DNA of 52,810 nt from Lentisphaerota bacterium (GCA_013203785.1 JABMPJ010000200.1:1-52810); one strand, 5' to 3'; shown: positions 35,877 through 44,515, numbered from the stretch's first letter. Notes: generated from the sequence alone by a model not told the origin. Numbers and translations: made by a program.

Positions 35877-36751
35877 AAAACATGATGACACGATTGATCC
35901 TGACGGCCATGGTCGCTCTTGCCGCCACATCCCAGGCCGAGGAGAGTAGCCGCTTCCTGACCCAGCTACACGGGGCGGGGTACATGACACTCTTCGGCAA
36001 TCGGTCGGGAGCGTTCAACCGCGAACGCTATGTCTCTGAGGGCACCCTCGAAGCGGACATATTCCTTTTCGACTTCACTCCAACCACGCATCTGGTCTGG
36101 GGGATCACGACCGCCACCCGCATGGGAAAATCCACAACCTCGGGCCTCCCGTTCTCAGTTCAAGAGGTCAACTACGCTTTGATTCCCTACCTGGAAATGG
36201 AGCGCGGAGCACACCTCGTGCGAGTCGGACTCGACCACGGCTGTGAACATCTCATTCTCAAAGACGCCTCACAGCCTTGGTACATTCGAGACGGCGAACG
36301 TGTGCTCCCTACGGTGTATGACAACCGCCTATTCGCCGGTTTCGGCTCGGACACGTATCGGCGATCCACCTGGAAGGCCCAGCGGCAAGATGCCAGCCGC
36401 GAGGCCCCGCACTGGATCCACTACGTGGAGGTTGGCTACTATCTACAGGAACTCTTTGGGTTGGTTAGTGAAGACGCCCTCAACGAAGGCAACAACTGGT
36501 GGTGGGATGCCCACCACGACCTCCGTCGGCAGGTCTGGAGCGGACGGAGGGGAGACCTCTTCGTGATCAATCGACTGGAGTTCATGATCGACCGAGAGGA
36601 GGAGTGCGCCTGGCGTGATCGCATCGGGCTGGAGTTCCAACCCGCCACCCGCGTCGGTAGCGCCTTCCAGCTGAACTGGCACCCCATCGACGAGCACCCC
36701 CGCAATTCCAGAGAGGATCTGATCGAATTAGTGGCCCGTTTCTTTTTCTAG
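35873..36751 (+). CDS. Probable outer-membrane protein
   Basis: The protein has 292 residues with a signal peptide (MKNMMTRLILTAMVALAATSQA). The mature part alternates in the way of beta-barrels and ends in ELVARFFF, an aromatic C-terminus that outer-membrane proteins use for BAM recognition. Tryptophan-rich stretches (NNWWWDAHHDLRRQVW) would lie in loops or girdle positions. It resembles DUF1207-type envelope proteins in general style, but I am not certain of the family. Coupling to a TIM-barrel sugar enzyme suggests a link to carbohydrate use, by context only. Confidence 0.7.
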   Translation: MKNMMTRLILTAMVALAATSQAEESSRFLTQLHGAGYMTLFGNRSGAFNRERYVSEGTLEADIFLFDFTPTTHLVWGITTATRMGKSTTSGLPFSVQEVNYALIPYLEMERGAHLVRVGLDHGCEHLILKDASQPWYIRDGERVLPTVYDNRLFAGFGSDTYRRSTWKAQRQDASREAPHWIHYVEVGYYLQELFGLVSEDALNEGNNWWWDAHHDLRRQVWSGRRGDLFVINRLEFMIDREEECAWRDRIGLEFQPATRVGSAFQLNWHPIDEHPRNSREDLIELVARFFF

Positions 36752-36758
36752 CCCGTGT

Positions 36759-36787
36759 TTGACACCGCGCGGTCGGCTTTATACTGT
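36759..36787 (+). promoter_or_regulatory. Promoter of the zinc-ribbon gene
   Basis: A perfect TTGACA (36759-36764) stands 17 bases from TACTGT (36782-36787), and the ATG at 36821 is 33 bases further on. Confidence 0.55.
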
Positions 36788-36820
36788 TTCTCACTAGGAA
36801 CATCAGCGAAAGGTCGTCTC

Positions 36821-37258
36821 ATGAACATGCCCGTATTGACCTGCATCCACTGTGGGGCCAAGCTCAAGGTCAAACCCGCCACACTCCGCTTCATCAAGGA
36901 GATCCCCTGCGCCAAGTGTCGCAAGAAGTTTGAGATCACAGACGAGATGAAGGCGAATGCCGCCGCCGGTGTAGACGCCCCGGCCACTCCTGCGGCGCCC
37001 CCCCCGGCTCCAGCAACTCCTCCCGCAGCCCCGCCCGCGCCAGCGCCCGCCGCTCCTCCTGCGCCGACGCCGACACCGGCAGCCGTGCCCGCACCGGCAC
37101 CTGTCCTCACACTGGTTGATGCCCCCGATGCAGTGACCACACCGGCACCGATGCCTATCCCCCCCGATGCAACACTCGCCGCCAAGGTGGATGCACTCGA
37201 CACACGCGTGAAGGCGCTCGAGGCCACCATCCAGTCGCTGCGCAAGGCCCTCACATAG
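36821..37258 (+). CDS. Zinc-ribbon protein with Pro/Ala linker and C-terminal coiled coil
   Basis: From the ATG at 36821 the protein has 145 residues. The N-terminus is a zinc ribbon with C8-x2-C11 and C30-x2-C33 (TCIHCGAKLKV and IPCAKCRKKFEI), a small domain common in PVC and myxobacterial regulators (MJ0042-type). Residues about 52-115 are nearly all Pro and Ala, and the end (AAKVDALDTRVKALEATIQSL) forms a short coiled coil. No enzyme domain or membrane segment is visible. The frame opens at 36755 but the promoter at 36759-36787 rules that start out. It lies 49 bases upstream of the NfeD gene and could belong to the same function. The linker is a likely EF-P/EfpL-dependent stretch. Confidence 0.75.
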   Translation: MNMPVLTCIHCGAKLKVKPATLRFIKEIPCAKCRKKFEITDEMKANAAAGVDAPATPAAPPPAPATPPAAPPAPAPAAPPAPTPTPAAVPAPAPVLTLVDAPDAVTTPAPMPIPPDATLAAKVDALDTRVKALEATIQSLRKALT

Positions 37259-37272
37259 CGCATTATCTGTCG

Positions 37273-37301
37273 TTGATACGGCTGCCGGGTTCGGGCATAC
37301 T
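37273..37301 (+). promoter_or_regulatory. Promoter of the NfeD-FloA operon, possibly leaderless
   Basis: TTGATA (37273-37278) and CATACT (37296-37301) are 17 bases apart. Transcription would start at or next to the ATG at 37308, and no ribosome site precedes that ATG, so the message may be leaderless. Confidence 0.45.
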
Positions 37302-37307
37302 CGACGC

Positions 37308-38780
37308 ATGAAACGCTCTCTGATACTCGCCCTATTCTCGCTCATGTTGCTGGCGTCGCTCCGCCCAGCCATGGCGCAGACCAACCAGGCGGGGCCGGTT
37401 TACATCATTCCGATCAAAGGAATGATTGAGCGCGCATTGGTCTATGTAGTGCGCCGCGGCGTGAACCAAGCCGTGCGCGATGGGGCCTCTGCCATTATCC
37501 TTGATATGGATACCCCCGGCGGACGACTGGATGCCTGCGAAGAGATCATGCACCTCCTGTCAGACCTGGACGCCACCACCTACACCTTCGTCAACCCCAA
37601 CGCCATCTCGGCGGGAGCCATCATCGCGCTTTCCACTGATCAGATCTACATGGCGCCCAGCGGCCGTATCGGCGACGCGATGCCAGTTATGATGTCCCCC
37701 ATCCCCATGGGCGGCACGCAAGAGATTCCCGAGGGACTGAAAGAGAAAGCCCTCTCACCGACCGTCGCGCTGATCCGGAGCGCGGCCCAGCGCAAGGGGC
37801 ACGATGCAAACCTGGCGGAAGCGATGGTGCGGCCAGAGTATGAATACAGCATCGGCGACGAGGTGATCTGTCCGGCGGGCCAGCTCCTTACGCTCACCAG
37901 CCTGGATGCCGAGCGACTCGTGGGTGACGATGAGCACCCCCTGCTCTCCCGTGGAACGGTTAAAGATATGGATGCGCTTCTAGAGTTGATCGGCCATGCC
38001 GGCGCCACTCCCATACGGATCGAGTCCAGCTCGGCCGAGAGCATCGCACGCATGATCGACGGCTTCCCACTCTCGGGCATCCTTCTGGCAGCGGGCCTGC
38101 TCGGTCTCTATATCGAATACAAGACCCCCGGGTTCGGGCTACCTGGCCTGGCGGGGATCGCCCTCTTGGCCGTCTGGTTCTGGGGCCACCAGGTGGCCGG
38201 ACTGGCCGGTATGGGAGAGGTGCTGCTGTTCCTCGTCGGTACGGTTCTCCTTTTCGTGGAGATATTCCTGATTCCCGGTTTCGGTATTACGGGAATGGCT
38301 GGCCTGGGCTGCATTCTGCTCTCCCTCATTCTGGCCATGGTGCAGCACTATCCTGGCGAGCCATGGTACCAGCCCGCATCGGTCAATCCCGACCAGATCG
38401 AGCGGATGATCCTCAATCTGGGAGGGGGGCTCTTCCTCACGTTCCTGGGTGGCGTGCTGATGGGCCGCTTCCTCCCCGCCACACACCTCTTCCAGCGGCT
38501 CATGTTGACGCGTGCCGTTAGCGCCGCAGAGGGCTACCAGGCTTCGACCCCCACGGATGAGCTGATGGGACTGAGCGGTACTGCCGAGACACCCTTGCGC
38601 CCTGCGGGCATCGGCTCATTCGGATCCAAGCGACTCAATGTCGTCACACAGGGCGTGTTTATTGACCGAGGTGAGGCGATTGTAATTGCCGAGACGCATG
38701 GGAGCCGTATAGTGGTACGTCACGCTATCGCGCCAGCCCCTGAAGACGACAACCGTAGCAACGCGCAAGGCCAACCATGA
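37308..38780 (+). CDS. NfeD1b-type membrane serine protease
   Basis: This long NfeD protein has 490 residues. A signal peptide (to about residue 24) leads into a ClpP-like protease domain outside the inner membrane: PVYIIPIKGMI, ILDMDTPGG and NPNAISAGAIIALS with nucleophile S101; the Lys partner is probably in GLKEK (144-146). Four or five membrane helices follow (about 245-380), and the C-terminal OB-fold is at about 400-475 (GLSGTAETPLRPAGIGSFGSKRLNVVTQG, shown in two overlapping halves in the family). Relatives cleave the C-terminus of stomatin-like partners; here the partner FloA is two genes downstream. The gene overlaps the next by 4 bases. The family is linked to membrane microdomains and stress. 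Confidence 0.92.
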   Translation: MKRSLILALFSLMLLASLRPAMAQTNQAGPVYIIPIKGMIERALVYVVRRGVNQAVRDGASAIILDMDTPGGRLDACEEIMHLLSDLDATTYTFVNPNAISAGAIIALSTDQIYMAPSGRIGDAMPVMMSPIPMGGTQEIPEGLKEKALSPTVALIRSAAQRKGHDANLAEAMVRPEYEYSIGDEVICPAGQLLTLTSLDAERLVGDDEHPLLSRGTVKDMDALLELIGHAGATPIRIESSSAESIARMIDGFPLSGILLAAGLLGLYIEYKTPGFGLPGLAGIALLAVWFWGHQVAGLAGMGEVLLFLVGTVLLFVEIFLIPGFGITGMAGLGCILLSLILAMVQHYPGEPWYQPASVNPDQIERMILNLGGGLFLTFLGGVLMGRFLPATHLFQRLMLTRAVSAAEGYQASTPTDELMGLSGTAETPLRPAGIGSFGSKRLNVVTQGVFIDRGEAIVIAETHGSRIVVRHAIAPAPEDDNRSNAQGQP

Positions 38781-39268
38781 CAACCATACAGCTTTTCACA
38801 GTACTACTCGGATCGGGGCTCCTTTTGCTTGGTGCCGAGATCTTCGTGCCGGGCGGTGTCCTGGGGACCATCGGAGGGCTCTTACTCCTTGGAGCCATAA
38901 TCTCAGGCTACGCTGCGTTTCCAGGTTTTGGACACTTCGTAGCATTCGGCATCCTTCTTCTGGCTGGCATCGCCATTGTCCTGTGGATCCGCTTCTTCCC
39001 CTCCTCCCGTTTCGGGCGCGCCATGACCGTATCGCGCGACGAATCAGAGTTCAGGTCCACTCAGGACGGACTGAAGGATTTGATCGGACAACATGGAGAA
39101 GCTAAGTCCGACCTCCGCCCGGCCGGATTTGCCCAGATCAACGAGCGCCGCATTGATGTGGTGACTCAGGGCGGCATGATCGATAGAGGCGAATCTATTA
39201 CCGTTGTTGAAGTTGAGGGCAACCGAGTCGTTGTAAGTCGTAGGAATCCTAAAGGAGAGTCAGCATGA
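38777..39268 (+). CDS. Short NfeD protein (NfeD1a type)
   Basis: This 163-residue protein has three or four membrane helices (about 5-75: [49 protein letters not shown]) and a soluble OB-fold at about 95-155 ([20 protein letters not shown], then [20 protein letters not shown]). It has no protease domain, so it is the short form of NfeD, which normally partners flotillin or stomatin proteins. It overlaps the gene on each side by 4 bases, so NfeD1b, NfeD1a and FloA are made together. Confidence 0.92.
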   Translation: MTTIQLFTVLLGSGLLLLGAEIFVPGGVLGTIGGLLLLGAIISGYAAFPGFGHFVAFGILLLAGIAIVLWIRFFPSSRFGRAMTVSRDESEFRSTQDGLKDLIGQHGEAKSDLRPAGFAQINERRIDVVTQGGMIDRGESITVVEVEGNRVVVSRRNPKGESA

Positions 39269-40293
39269 ATCCACTAGTCATTGTCTTCGCCATCGCCACC
39301 ATCGTGGTGGTCGCGCTGGTCGCCATATTTCTCTATTTCCTGAACGTATGGGTACGAGCCCTCATGTCCGGTGCCCGCGTCTCGATCTGGTCGCTGGTGG
39401 GAATGAAGCTCAGGCGTATCCCCCCATCCCTCATTGTGGATGCCCGCATCCGCCTTATCAAATCTGGTCTCGCGCTCGATACGGACTCGCTGGAGGCTCA
39501 CTACATGGCTGGCGGCGACATCATCAACGTCGTGAATGCTCTGATTGCGGCCGACAAGGCCAATATTGATCTTACCTTTCAGCGTGCCGCCGCGATCGAT
39601 CTGGCCGGACGCGATGTGCTGGAGGCCGTGCGAACCAGTGTGAACCCCAAAGTCATCGACTGCCCTGATCCCGCCAAGAGCGCCACCGGCATGCTCGATG
39701 CGGTCGCCAAGGACGGGATTCGGCTCTTGGTCAAAGCCCGCGTCACGGTACGGGCCAACATCGAGCGCCTCGTCGGTGGTGCCGGTGAAGAGACCATTGT
39801 GGCCCGCGTGGGGCAAGGCATCGTCAGCGCCATCGGCTCGTCGATGAGTTACAAGAGCGTGCTTGAAAACCCCGACACGATCAGCCGCCGCGTCCTGGAT
39901 AGTGGCTTGGATGCCCAGACTGGTTTCGAGATCGTCTCGATCGATATTGCCGATATCAGTGTCGCCGGCGTCTCCGATGTCGCCAACGTGGGCGCTCAGC
40001 TCGAGACCGAGCGTGCCGAGGCAGACAAGAAGATGCGCCAGGCCGAGGCCGAAGGTCGGCGCGCCATGGCTGTGGCCCAGGAGCAGGAGATGAAGGCACG
40101 CGTGCAGGAGATGCAGGCGCGTGTGGTCGAAGCCAAGGCCGAAGTACCCAAAGCCATGGCACAGGCCTTCCGCGAAGGCCATCTGGGCGTAATGGACTAC
40201 TACAAGATGCAGAATATTGAGTCGGACACCTCCATGCGCCGTAGCATTGCCCGCACCGATGGGGATAGCGATTCGGGACCGATAGATGAATAG
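39265..40293 (+). CDS. floA: Flotillin-like protein FloA
   Basis: This 342-residue protein has a membrane hairpin or helix at the N-terminus (about 5-30, [20 protein letters not shown]) and a PHB-type domain without the classic SPFH order: [65 protein letters not shown]. An Ala/Glu-rich coiled coil lies at about 245-300. This is the YqfA/FloA family, which forms membrane microdomains that gather signalling and secretion proteins. GGAG precedes the ATG inside the end of the NfeD gene. Length and order of parts match the family. Confidence 0.95.
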   Translation: MNPLVIVFAIATIVVVALVAIFLYFLNVWVRALMSGARVSIWSLVGMKLRRIPPSLIVDARIRLIKSGLALDTDSLEAHYMAGGDIINVVNALIAADKANIDLTFQRAAAIDLAGRDVLEAVRTSVNPKVIDCPDPAKSATGMLDAVAKDGIRLLVKARVTVRANIERLVGGAGEETIVARVGQGIVSAIGSSMSYKSVLENPDTISRRVLDSGLDAQTGFEIVSIDIADISVAGVSDVANVGAQLETERAEADKKMRQAEAEGRRAMAVAQEQEMKARVQEMQARVVEAKAEVPKAMAQAFREGHLGVMDYYKMQNIESDTSMRRSIARTDGDSDSGPIDE

Positions 40294-40359
40294 ACCCACA
40301 ACGCCTGATCGTGATCGGGCACCCCGCACGGGTGCCCCTCACGAACGGACGGGAGTGCG

Positions 40360-40914
40360 ATGAGTGTGCCACAGATCATGACGGCAAGCTTTGAAGACCT
40401 CTTACCGGTCGTCATCATCATCTCGGTGATTGTGGCGAAGCTTGTAAAGGCGACCCGCAAGGGGGGGGCGGTAACCCCGTCGCAGCCCATTCCGGGTCAG
40501 CCCGCCGCCCCTCGGGCACCAGCCAGTTCGCCAGGCGACGAGCTGCGCCAGTTCCTGGAAGCACTGGGGGGCGCGCCAGCAAATAGGACCGCCACGCCCC
40601 CTCCTCCACCCATGCCGGTCCAGCGTCCGGTTATTAGGAACCGAGCCGTACGCGCCGCCTATACGGCTGCGCCTCCACGCAGCCGACCAGCCCCCGCGGC
40701 CGTCGCGGCCCCACCACCACCCCAACCTAAACCGGCACCTCGGCGCAAATACTGGCAGCCGGCGCCCGTGGTGCCGCGCCCGGTTGTCGTGGAGGCGTGT
40801 GAACTGGGCGAGGCACGCCGGGCGCTCAACCTGCATCTGGCCGATCGCAAGAGCCTGCGCGGAGCCTGGCTCCTGCGCGAAGTGCTGGGCCCGCCCGTGG
40901 CTCTAAAACCCTAA
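40360..40914 (+). CDS. Membrane-anchored proline-rich protein
   Basis: This 184-residue protein begins with one membrane helix (about 12-29, FEDLLPVVIIISVIVAKLV), then a long Pro/Ala-rich region (about 38-145), and ends with a compact conserved-looking segment, LADRKSLRGAWLLREVLGPP. That last motif recurs at the ends of hypothetical PVC and Planctomycete proteins in my memory. It is 66 bases after floA on the same strand, probably in the same transcript, and may be a microdomain-associated protein. Its TAA overlaps the stop codon of the convergent 3D-domain gene (40911-40914). Function unknown. Confidence 0.7.
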   Translation: MSVPQIMTASFEDLLPVVIIISVIVAKLVKATRKGGAVTPSQPIPGQPAAPRAPASSPGDELRQFLEALGGAPANRTATPPPPPMPVQRPVIRNRAVRAAYTAAPPRSRPAPAAVAAPPPPQPKPAPRRKYWQPAPVVPRPVVVEACELGEARRALNLHLADRKSLRGAWLLREVLGPPVALKP

Positions 40915-41351
40915 CGTTTCATCCAGACCTTGACAGCCTTGCGCTGGCGGCCCCACTCGCGGGCTTGCTTGTGGCTCCGAAAATAGAGGTCAATGTGCTC
41001 GCCCTTGATCGCACCACCGCGGTCTTCAACCCTGCCGTAGCCGTAGCCCTCGATATACATGATCGTTCCAAAGGGATAACGTGAGGTATCGGCTGCGATG
41101 GTGCCATGACCGGCCCGCATTCCTGTGGCCGTGATGCCAACCTTCTTGGGCTTGCCTTTTAGCGAACCGCTGCTATACACCGGTCGCCCATACCAGGTCC
41201 GCTTCCAGCTACAGCATTTACCACATTTGCAGTATCCAGTCGTCACCATGACCCGTTCCACCGACTGTGCTTTACGCGGTGGCCGAATGCGCGCACACCC
41301 AGTCAGGCTCACCCCCACCAGAAGCACCAAGAGCATCATGTGATATTTCAA
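40911..41351 (-). CDS. 3D-domain lipoprotein (lytic-transglycosylase-like fold)
   Basis: The best start is TTG 41351, seven bases after GGAGGG, giving 146 residues; ATG 41339 is an alternative with a poor ribosome site. The lipobox VSLTGC puts the lipidated Cys at residue 19. The C-terminal half is a 3D domain (named for three conserved Asp): ITATGMRAGHGTIAAD, then GRVEDRGGAIKGEHIDLYF, as in MltA and in the stationary-phase YuiC/Rpf-like proteins that act on peptidoglycan. A GYCKCGKCCSW segment between lipid anchor and domain is unusually rich in Cys (four in seven residues) and might bind metal. It probably modifies the cell wall at the outer membrane. Confidence 0.85.
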   Translation of the reverse strand: MKYHMMLLVLLVGVSLTGCARIRPPRKAQSVERVMVTTGYCKCGKCCSWKRTWYGRPVYSSGSLKGKPKKVGITATGMRAGHGTIAADTSRYPFGTIMYIEGYGYGRVEDRGGAIKGEHIDLYFRSHKQAREWGRQRKAVKVWMKR

Positions 41352-41428
41352 TATTGCACCCTCCACATACTGGGCCCATCTGCGATTGCTGCAAAGCAAC
41401 GAACCCCAAGGCTTCGTCGCTCTTCATA

Positions 41429-41477
41429 ATCGTACTCCTATTCGTAATCCGAGTACGATTACGAGCAGGAGTACGAT
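41429..41477. repeat. Palindromic intergenic repeat (ATTACGAGCA family), copy 2
   Basis: The arms 41429-41448 (ATCGTACTCCTATTCGTAAT) and 41458-41477 (ATTACGAGCAGGAGTACGAT) pair in 18 of 20 positions around a 9-base loop. The right arm differs from that of copy 1 (13309-13328) at only two positions, and compensating changes appear in the left arm, so pairing has been kept while sequence changed. Confidence 0.7.
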
Positions 41478-41528
41478 TACGATCTACGCCTCTACAACGA
41501 ATCTCCCCTCCGCCCAAGCACTTCTCCC

Positions 41529-41556
41529 TCGACACTCTTAACGTCCTGTTTATCAT
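41529..41556 (+). promoter_or_regulatory. Promoter of queF
   Basis: TCGACA (41529-41534) and TATCAT (41551-41556) are 16 bases apart, each one mismatch from consensus. The ATG is only 9 bases after the -10 box and lacks a ribosome site, so this message may also be almost leaderless. No preQ1 riboswitch is visible. Confidence 0.5.
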
Positions 41557-41565
41557 ACCAGGACT

Positions 41566-41985
41566 ATGACTACGAATGAAAAGCAGACATCACGCGGCGA
41601 CGGCCTGACCCTCCTTGGTGCCACACACACCGAGTACCCTAACGACCCGACCGAGGCCCGTCTTGAGACGTTTGAGAATTCGCATCCAGATCGTGACTAC
41701 TGGATCACGTTTGACTGTCCCGAGTTCACCTCGATCTGCCCCATCACCGGGCAACCTGATTTCGGTCACATCGCCATCCGCTACATCGCCAACCAACGCT
41801 GCATCGAGAGCAAGTCGCTCAAACTCTACCTGCATGCCTACCGCAACCACGGTGCCTTTCACGAGGCGGTAGTCAACCAGATTCTGGACGATCTCGCCGC
41901 CGCCTGTGCCCCTCGCCAGGCCACCGTGACAGGCGTTTTTCGGCCACGCGGCGGCATTGCCATCACGGTCGAGGCATCACTCTAA
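41566..41985 (+). CDS. queF: NADPH-dependent 7-cyano-7-deazaguanine reductase
   Basis: QueF reduces the nitrile preQ0 to the amine preQ1, a step in making the tRNA base queuosine. The protein has 139 residues, fitting the short unimodular (YkvM-like) type rather than the 280-residue bimodular one. The catalytic Cys C58 and acid D65 lie in FTSICPITGQPDFGH with the family spacing, and the motif ESKSLKLYLHAYRNH (about 81-95) carries the substrate-binding Glu and the T-fold signature. No other queuosine gene is in the window. Confidence 0.96.
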   Translation: MTTNEKQTSRGDGLTLLGATHTEYPNDPTEARLETFENSHPDRDYWITFDCPEFTSICPITGQPDFGHIAIRYIANQRCIESKSLKLYLHAYRNHGAFHEAVVNQILDDLAAACAPRQATVTGVFRPRGGIAITVEASL

Positions 41986-41994
41986 CCTACGGAA

Positions 41995-42024
41995 AGGGCG
42001 GAGCCGCTGACGCGACCCCGCCCT
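41995..42024. terminator. Possible hairpin between convergent genes
   Basis: AGGGCGG (41995-42001) pairs with CCGCCCT (42018-42024) between the stops of queF and the barrel protein gene. No T-run follows on either side, so if it stops transcription it is not a classic intrinsic terminator. Confidence 0.35.
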
Positions 42025-42048
42025 ATAGCACCTAGCCCGGCGAATGAC

Positions 42049-42681
42049 TTAGAACGAAAATCCGGCCGTGGCCGTGATGCCCGCGTAGGTGAAATCGACA
42101 CCGTCGATGTCGTAGTGATCCTTGTAGCGATATCCGACCGTGGCGGTCAGCGGATCCAGGAAGCGCGAAAGCCCTCCCTCTACATTGTAATGCTTGCCAC
42201 CACCGTCAACCCAGTCATCCGCGAGGTCGTAGAACATCCACGATCCGGCGGCATACCAGCCGATCGGGCTGTCGCCGAAGGAGCTGCCGACACCAGCGTA
42301 GGCCATCGGTCCCATCTTGACGGCATCCTCCGTGCCACCGCCCAAGCTGATCTGGTCCACGCTGTAGCGGAAACCCACACCAATATCCAGCCAGTCAAAG
42401 CTCATCGCCAGTACGGCCTCGGCATCCTGAGTGGTCATGTTGTCGCCATCTTCCAGATCGAACAAGCCTACAAGCCAGCTGCCTGACACCCACAGCGAGT
42501 CGCCCAAGTCCAGCGAGACCGTAGGGCCAACGGCAACACCGTCCACGGTCCCTTCGTCACCCCCGACGCCAATCGTGAGTTCCTCAACCCAGATCTTGCC
42601 GCCCACATTTAACCCCGCCTGCACTGACATGACCATCAGAACCGACAACAGCAGTCCCACCACTACGACCTTCCCACGCAT
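42049..42681 (-). CDS. Small outer-membrane beta-barrel protein
   Basis: This 210-residue protein has a signal peptide (MRGKVVVVGLLLSVLMVMSVQA). The mature part consists of amphipathic strands (VSLDLGDSLWVSGSWLVGLF, LDIGVGFRYSVDQISLG, TATVGYRYKDHYDIDG) and ends in ATAGFSF, the terminal-Phe signature of BAM substrates. The size predicts an 8- to 10-strand barrel like OmpA-type or OmpW-type porins. Function unknown. The start follows GGGAGG, and CATAAT (42701-42706, minus) is a fair -10 box. Confidence 0.82.
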   Translation of the reverse strand: MRGKVVVVGLLLSVLMVMSVQAGLNVGGKIWVEELTIGVGGDEGTVDGVAVGPTVSLDLGDSLWVSGSWLVGLFDLEDGDNMTTQDAEAVLAMSFDWLDIGVGFRYSVDQISLGGGTEDAVKMGPMAYAGVGSSFGDSPIGWYAAGSWMFYDLADDWVDGGGKHYNVEGGLSRFLDPLTATVGYRYKDHYDIDGVDFTYAGITATAGFSF

Positions 42682-42782
42682 GCTATACCTCCCTGTTATG
42701 ATTATGCTGGCAGCGTCATGCCACCGACAACCAGACCAGCTCTTGGCCGTGATACTAGAAACTCGTCAAACTCCGATCAAGA

Positions 42783-42812
42783 TAAATAGACCTAAATCTT
42801 TACGTCTATTTA
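42783..42812. repeat. AT-rich inverted repeat
   Basis: TAAATAGAC (42783-42791) and GTCTATTTA (42804-42812) are perfect 9-base inverted repeats with a 12-base loop. A second, overlapping pairing CCTAAAT/ATTTAGG is possible. It lies between the stop of the DUF4384-like gene and the promoter of the barrel protein gene, so it could end the former transcript or act as an operator for the latter. Confidence 0.5.
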
Positions 42813-42925
42813 GGCGTGAGCCCGAAAAGGGCCAATGCATCACAGACCTTGCAGCAAGTGGGAGAGCAAACTCTCCGAGCGAGCCGAGCACAGGAAGGAT
42901 GCACGAGTTGGGGAGAGCCAGAAGG

Positions 42926-44515
42926 CTATCGCGGCACGGTAGTCAAAGGCAGACGGATCTCAGCGACCTCGACACCGGTTTCCTTGCGGCGTAGCCCACG
43001 ATGGCGCACATTGCTCTGTGCCAGGCTGTCGCCCAGGACATCGTAGTCCTCCCCATCAAATGTGCGCGTCACGAGGGCCAGCTCAGGAAACTCAACCGTG
43101 GAGGCGAAGAACTGCATGGTTTCTGAGCCGAAGGGCGCACAGGCCTCAAACTCACCCGGCAGCTCGATTACCTTATTCACCTTATCGGGACCGATGGCGT
43201 AGTTGAGATAGAGCGGATCGGGAACGACACGTGCCCCGTTGGCCAGGTGATAGATGAAACGCAAATGACACGGCTTGTTTACGCGGGCATAGATCTTGAT
43301 GTCGTCTCCATCAGCGAGAGCCAACCCATCCACTCCGCGGTTGGTCCAGACCTCCAGGGAGAGGCCGCCGCCAACCAAGTCGCGACTGGAAAAGACGCGA
43401 CGGTCCTCTAGCGCCTCGACAAAGTTGCGAGGCTTGAGTTCAACCCCATCCGCGCCACTCAGCTTCATACGGCTATCCCCGGTGCCGACCACTTCGCCGG
43501 TGGACACCCGCGAGAGGCGCAGGTAGAAGCAGATCTCCTCTGCCTTTACGAAGTAGCTTCCGCTCAAGAGGTAGTCTGCGGCGCCATCCGCCGCGGCCCG
43601 CCGGGCCAGCCCCGAACTATGGGGCATGAATGCGGTTTCCCCCAGCACCAGAGCGATCAGGCAGCTCTTCTTCGCCAGAGCATTCTCCAGCATGGGCCGG
43701 AAGCGGCTACTGAACTGGCTGTACTGGTAGGAATCATCCAGCATCAGGGCATTGACCTGCACGCGCCCTGGGTCCATATCGCGCGCCACCAGCTTATCGG
43801 CCAGCTGAGCGGCCGCCTCAGCCATAGTCTCGGCCGGTTTATCCCACAGCGCACGCGCCTCGGCCCGCACCGAGAGGATCTGTTGTAGATCGCTCTCGGT
43901 CACTGTGGCTCTATCCCCCAGAAGCTCCTGGATCAGGATGATCTCCTCGAGCTCAGCGACCAGTCGACTGCAGTCAGCGTAGGTATGTCGCGCCAGATCG
44001 ACCTGCTTACCCACCAGTTGCCGATTGCCTTCGGCCTGGTGTTGCACAAGCTGCGTCATCTTGCCAGCGAACTTCTGTCGATAATGCTGCGCCGCCTCTG
44101 CCCGGTCGAGGATCGCCAGCGCATGCGCCGCGTCTGTCCGGGAACCGGCAAACTCCTCAAAGCGCAACCCATCCACGTTGAGATTGCTCTTGAGTACGGT
44201 GCGCGACTTGTACTGATCAACCAACTCCTCATCGTTGTTCACGACCCGCGAAAAGCGGTCCACGATATCCTCGGAGGAGACATTGACCTGCATCGAAGCC
44301 ACCAGATTTCCAGCGGCGGCGTTGCGAGCATAGGCCAATTTCTCAGTGGTCGACATGCTTCTGCCTTCAGGCGACATGCCATAGCCGGTCAGATAGGAGG
44401 ATGCAGGATGGGCGGCGCTCTTGCCCAGGCTGCGCACCCAGTCGGGCTCACTGGCAGCCCGTGTATTCAAAGCGATACCCAACAAAAGGGCGGCGAGCAA
44501 GGCGGCATGCTTCAT
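42926..44515 (-). CDS. Exported LPP20-like protein with DUF4384-like C-terminal domain
   Basis: This 529-residue protein has a signal peptide (MKHAALLAALLLGIALNTRA). Residues about 22-160 resemble the LPP20 lipoprotein fold (PDWVRSLGKSAAHPASSYLTG, then AYARNAAAGNLVASMQVNV), but without a lipobox Cys. The centre (about 255-370) has FMPHSSGLARRAAADGAADYLLSG, as in CsgG-like proteins that assemble envelope complexes. Residues about 385-500 fit DUF4384 (SLEVWTNRG, then LADGDDIKIYARVNKPCHLRF). The gene starts 36 bases after the caspase-like gene. In other bacteria DUF4384 is often fused to caspase-like proteases, so the pair here looks like the split form. Confidence 0.8.
   Translation of the reverse strand: MKHAALLAALLLGIALNTRAASEPDWVRSLGKSAAHPASSYLTGYGMSPEGRSMSTTEKLAYARNAAAGNLVASMQVNVSSEDIVDRFSRVVNNDEELVDQYKSRTVLKSNLNVDGLRFEEFAGSRTDAAHALAILDRAEAAQHYRQKFAGKMTQLVQHQAEGNRQLVGKQVDLARHTYADCSRLVAELEEIILIQELLGDRATVTESDLQQILSVRAEARALWDKPAETMAEAAAQLADKLVARDMDPGRVQVNALMLDDSYQYSQFSSRFRPMLENALAKKSCLIALVLGETAFMPHSSGLARRAAADGAADYLLSGSYFVKAEEICFYLRLSRVSTGEVVGTGDSRMKLSGADGVELKPRNFVEALEDRRVFSSRDLVGGGLSLEVWTNRGVDGLALADGDDIKIYARVNKPCHLRFIYHLANGARVVPDPLYLNYAIGPDKVNKVIELPGEFEACAPFGSETMQFFASTVEFPELALVTRTFDGEDYDVLGDSLAQSNVRHRGLRRKETGVEVAEIRLPLTTVPR

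Noticed and set aside
39274..40329. 351-codon minus-strand frame opposite floA
   Set aside because: Antisense shadow of floA, whose family assignment is secure.
41486..41565. Possible preQ1 riboswitch before queF
   Set aside because: The leader is too short and lacks the conserved core; the promoter lies directly before the ATG.
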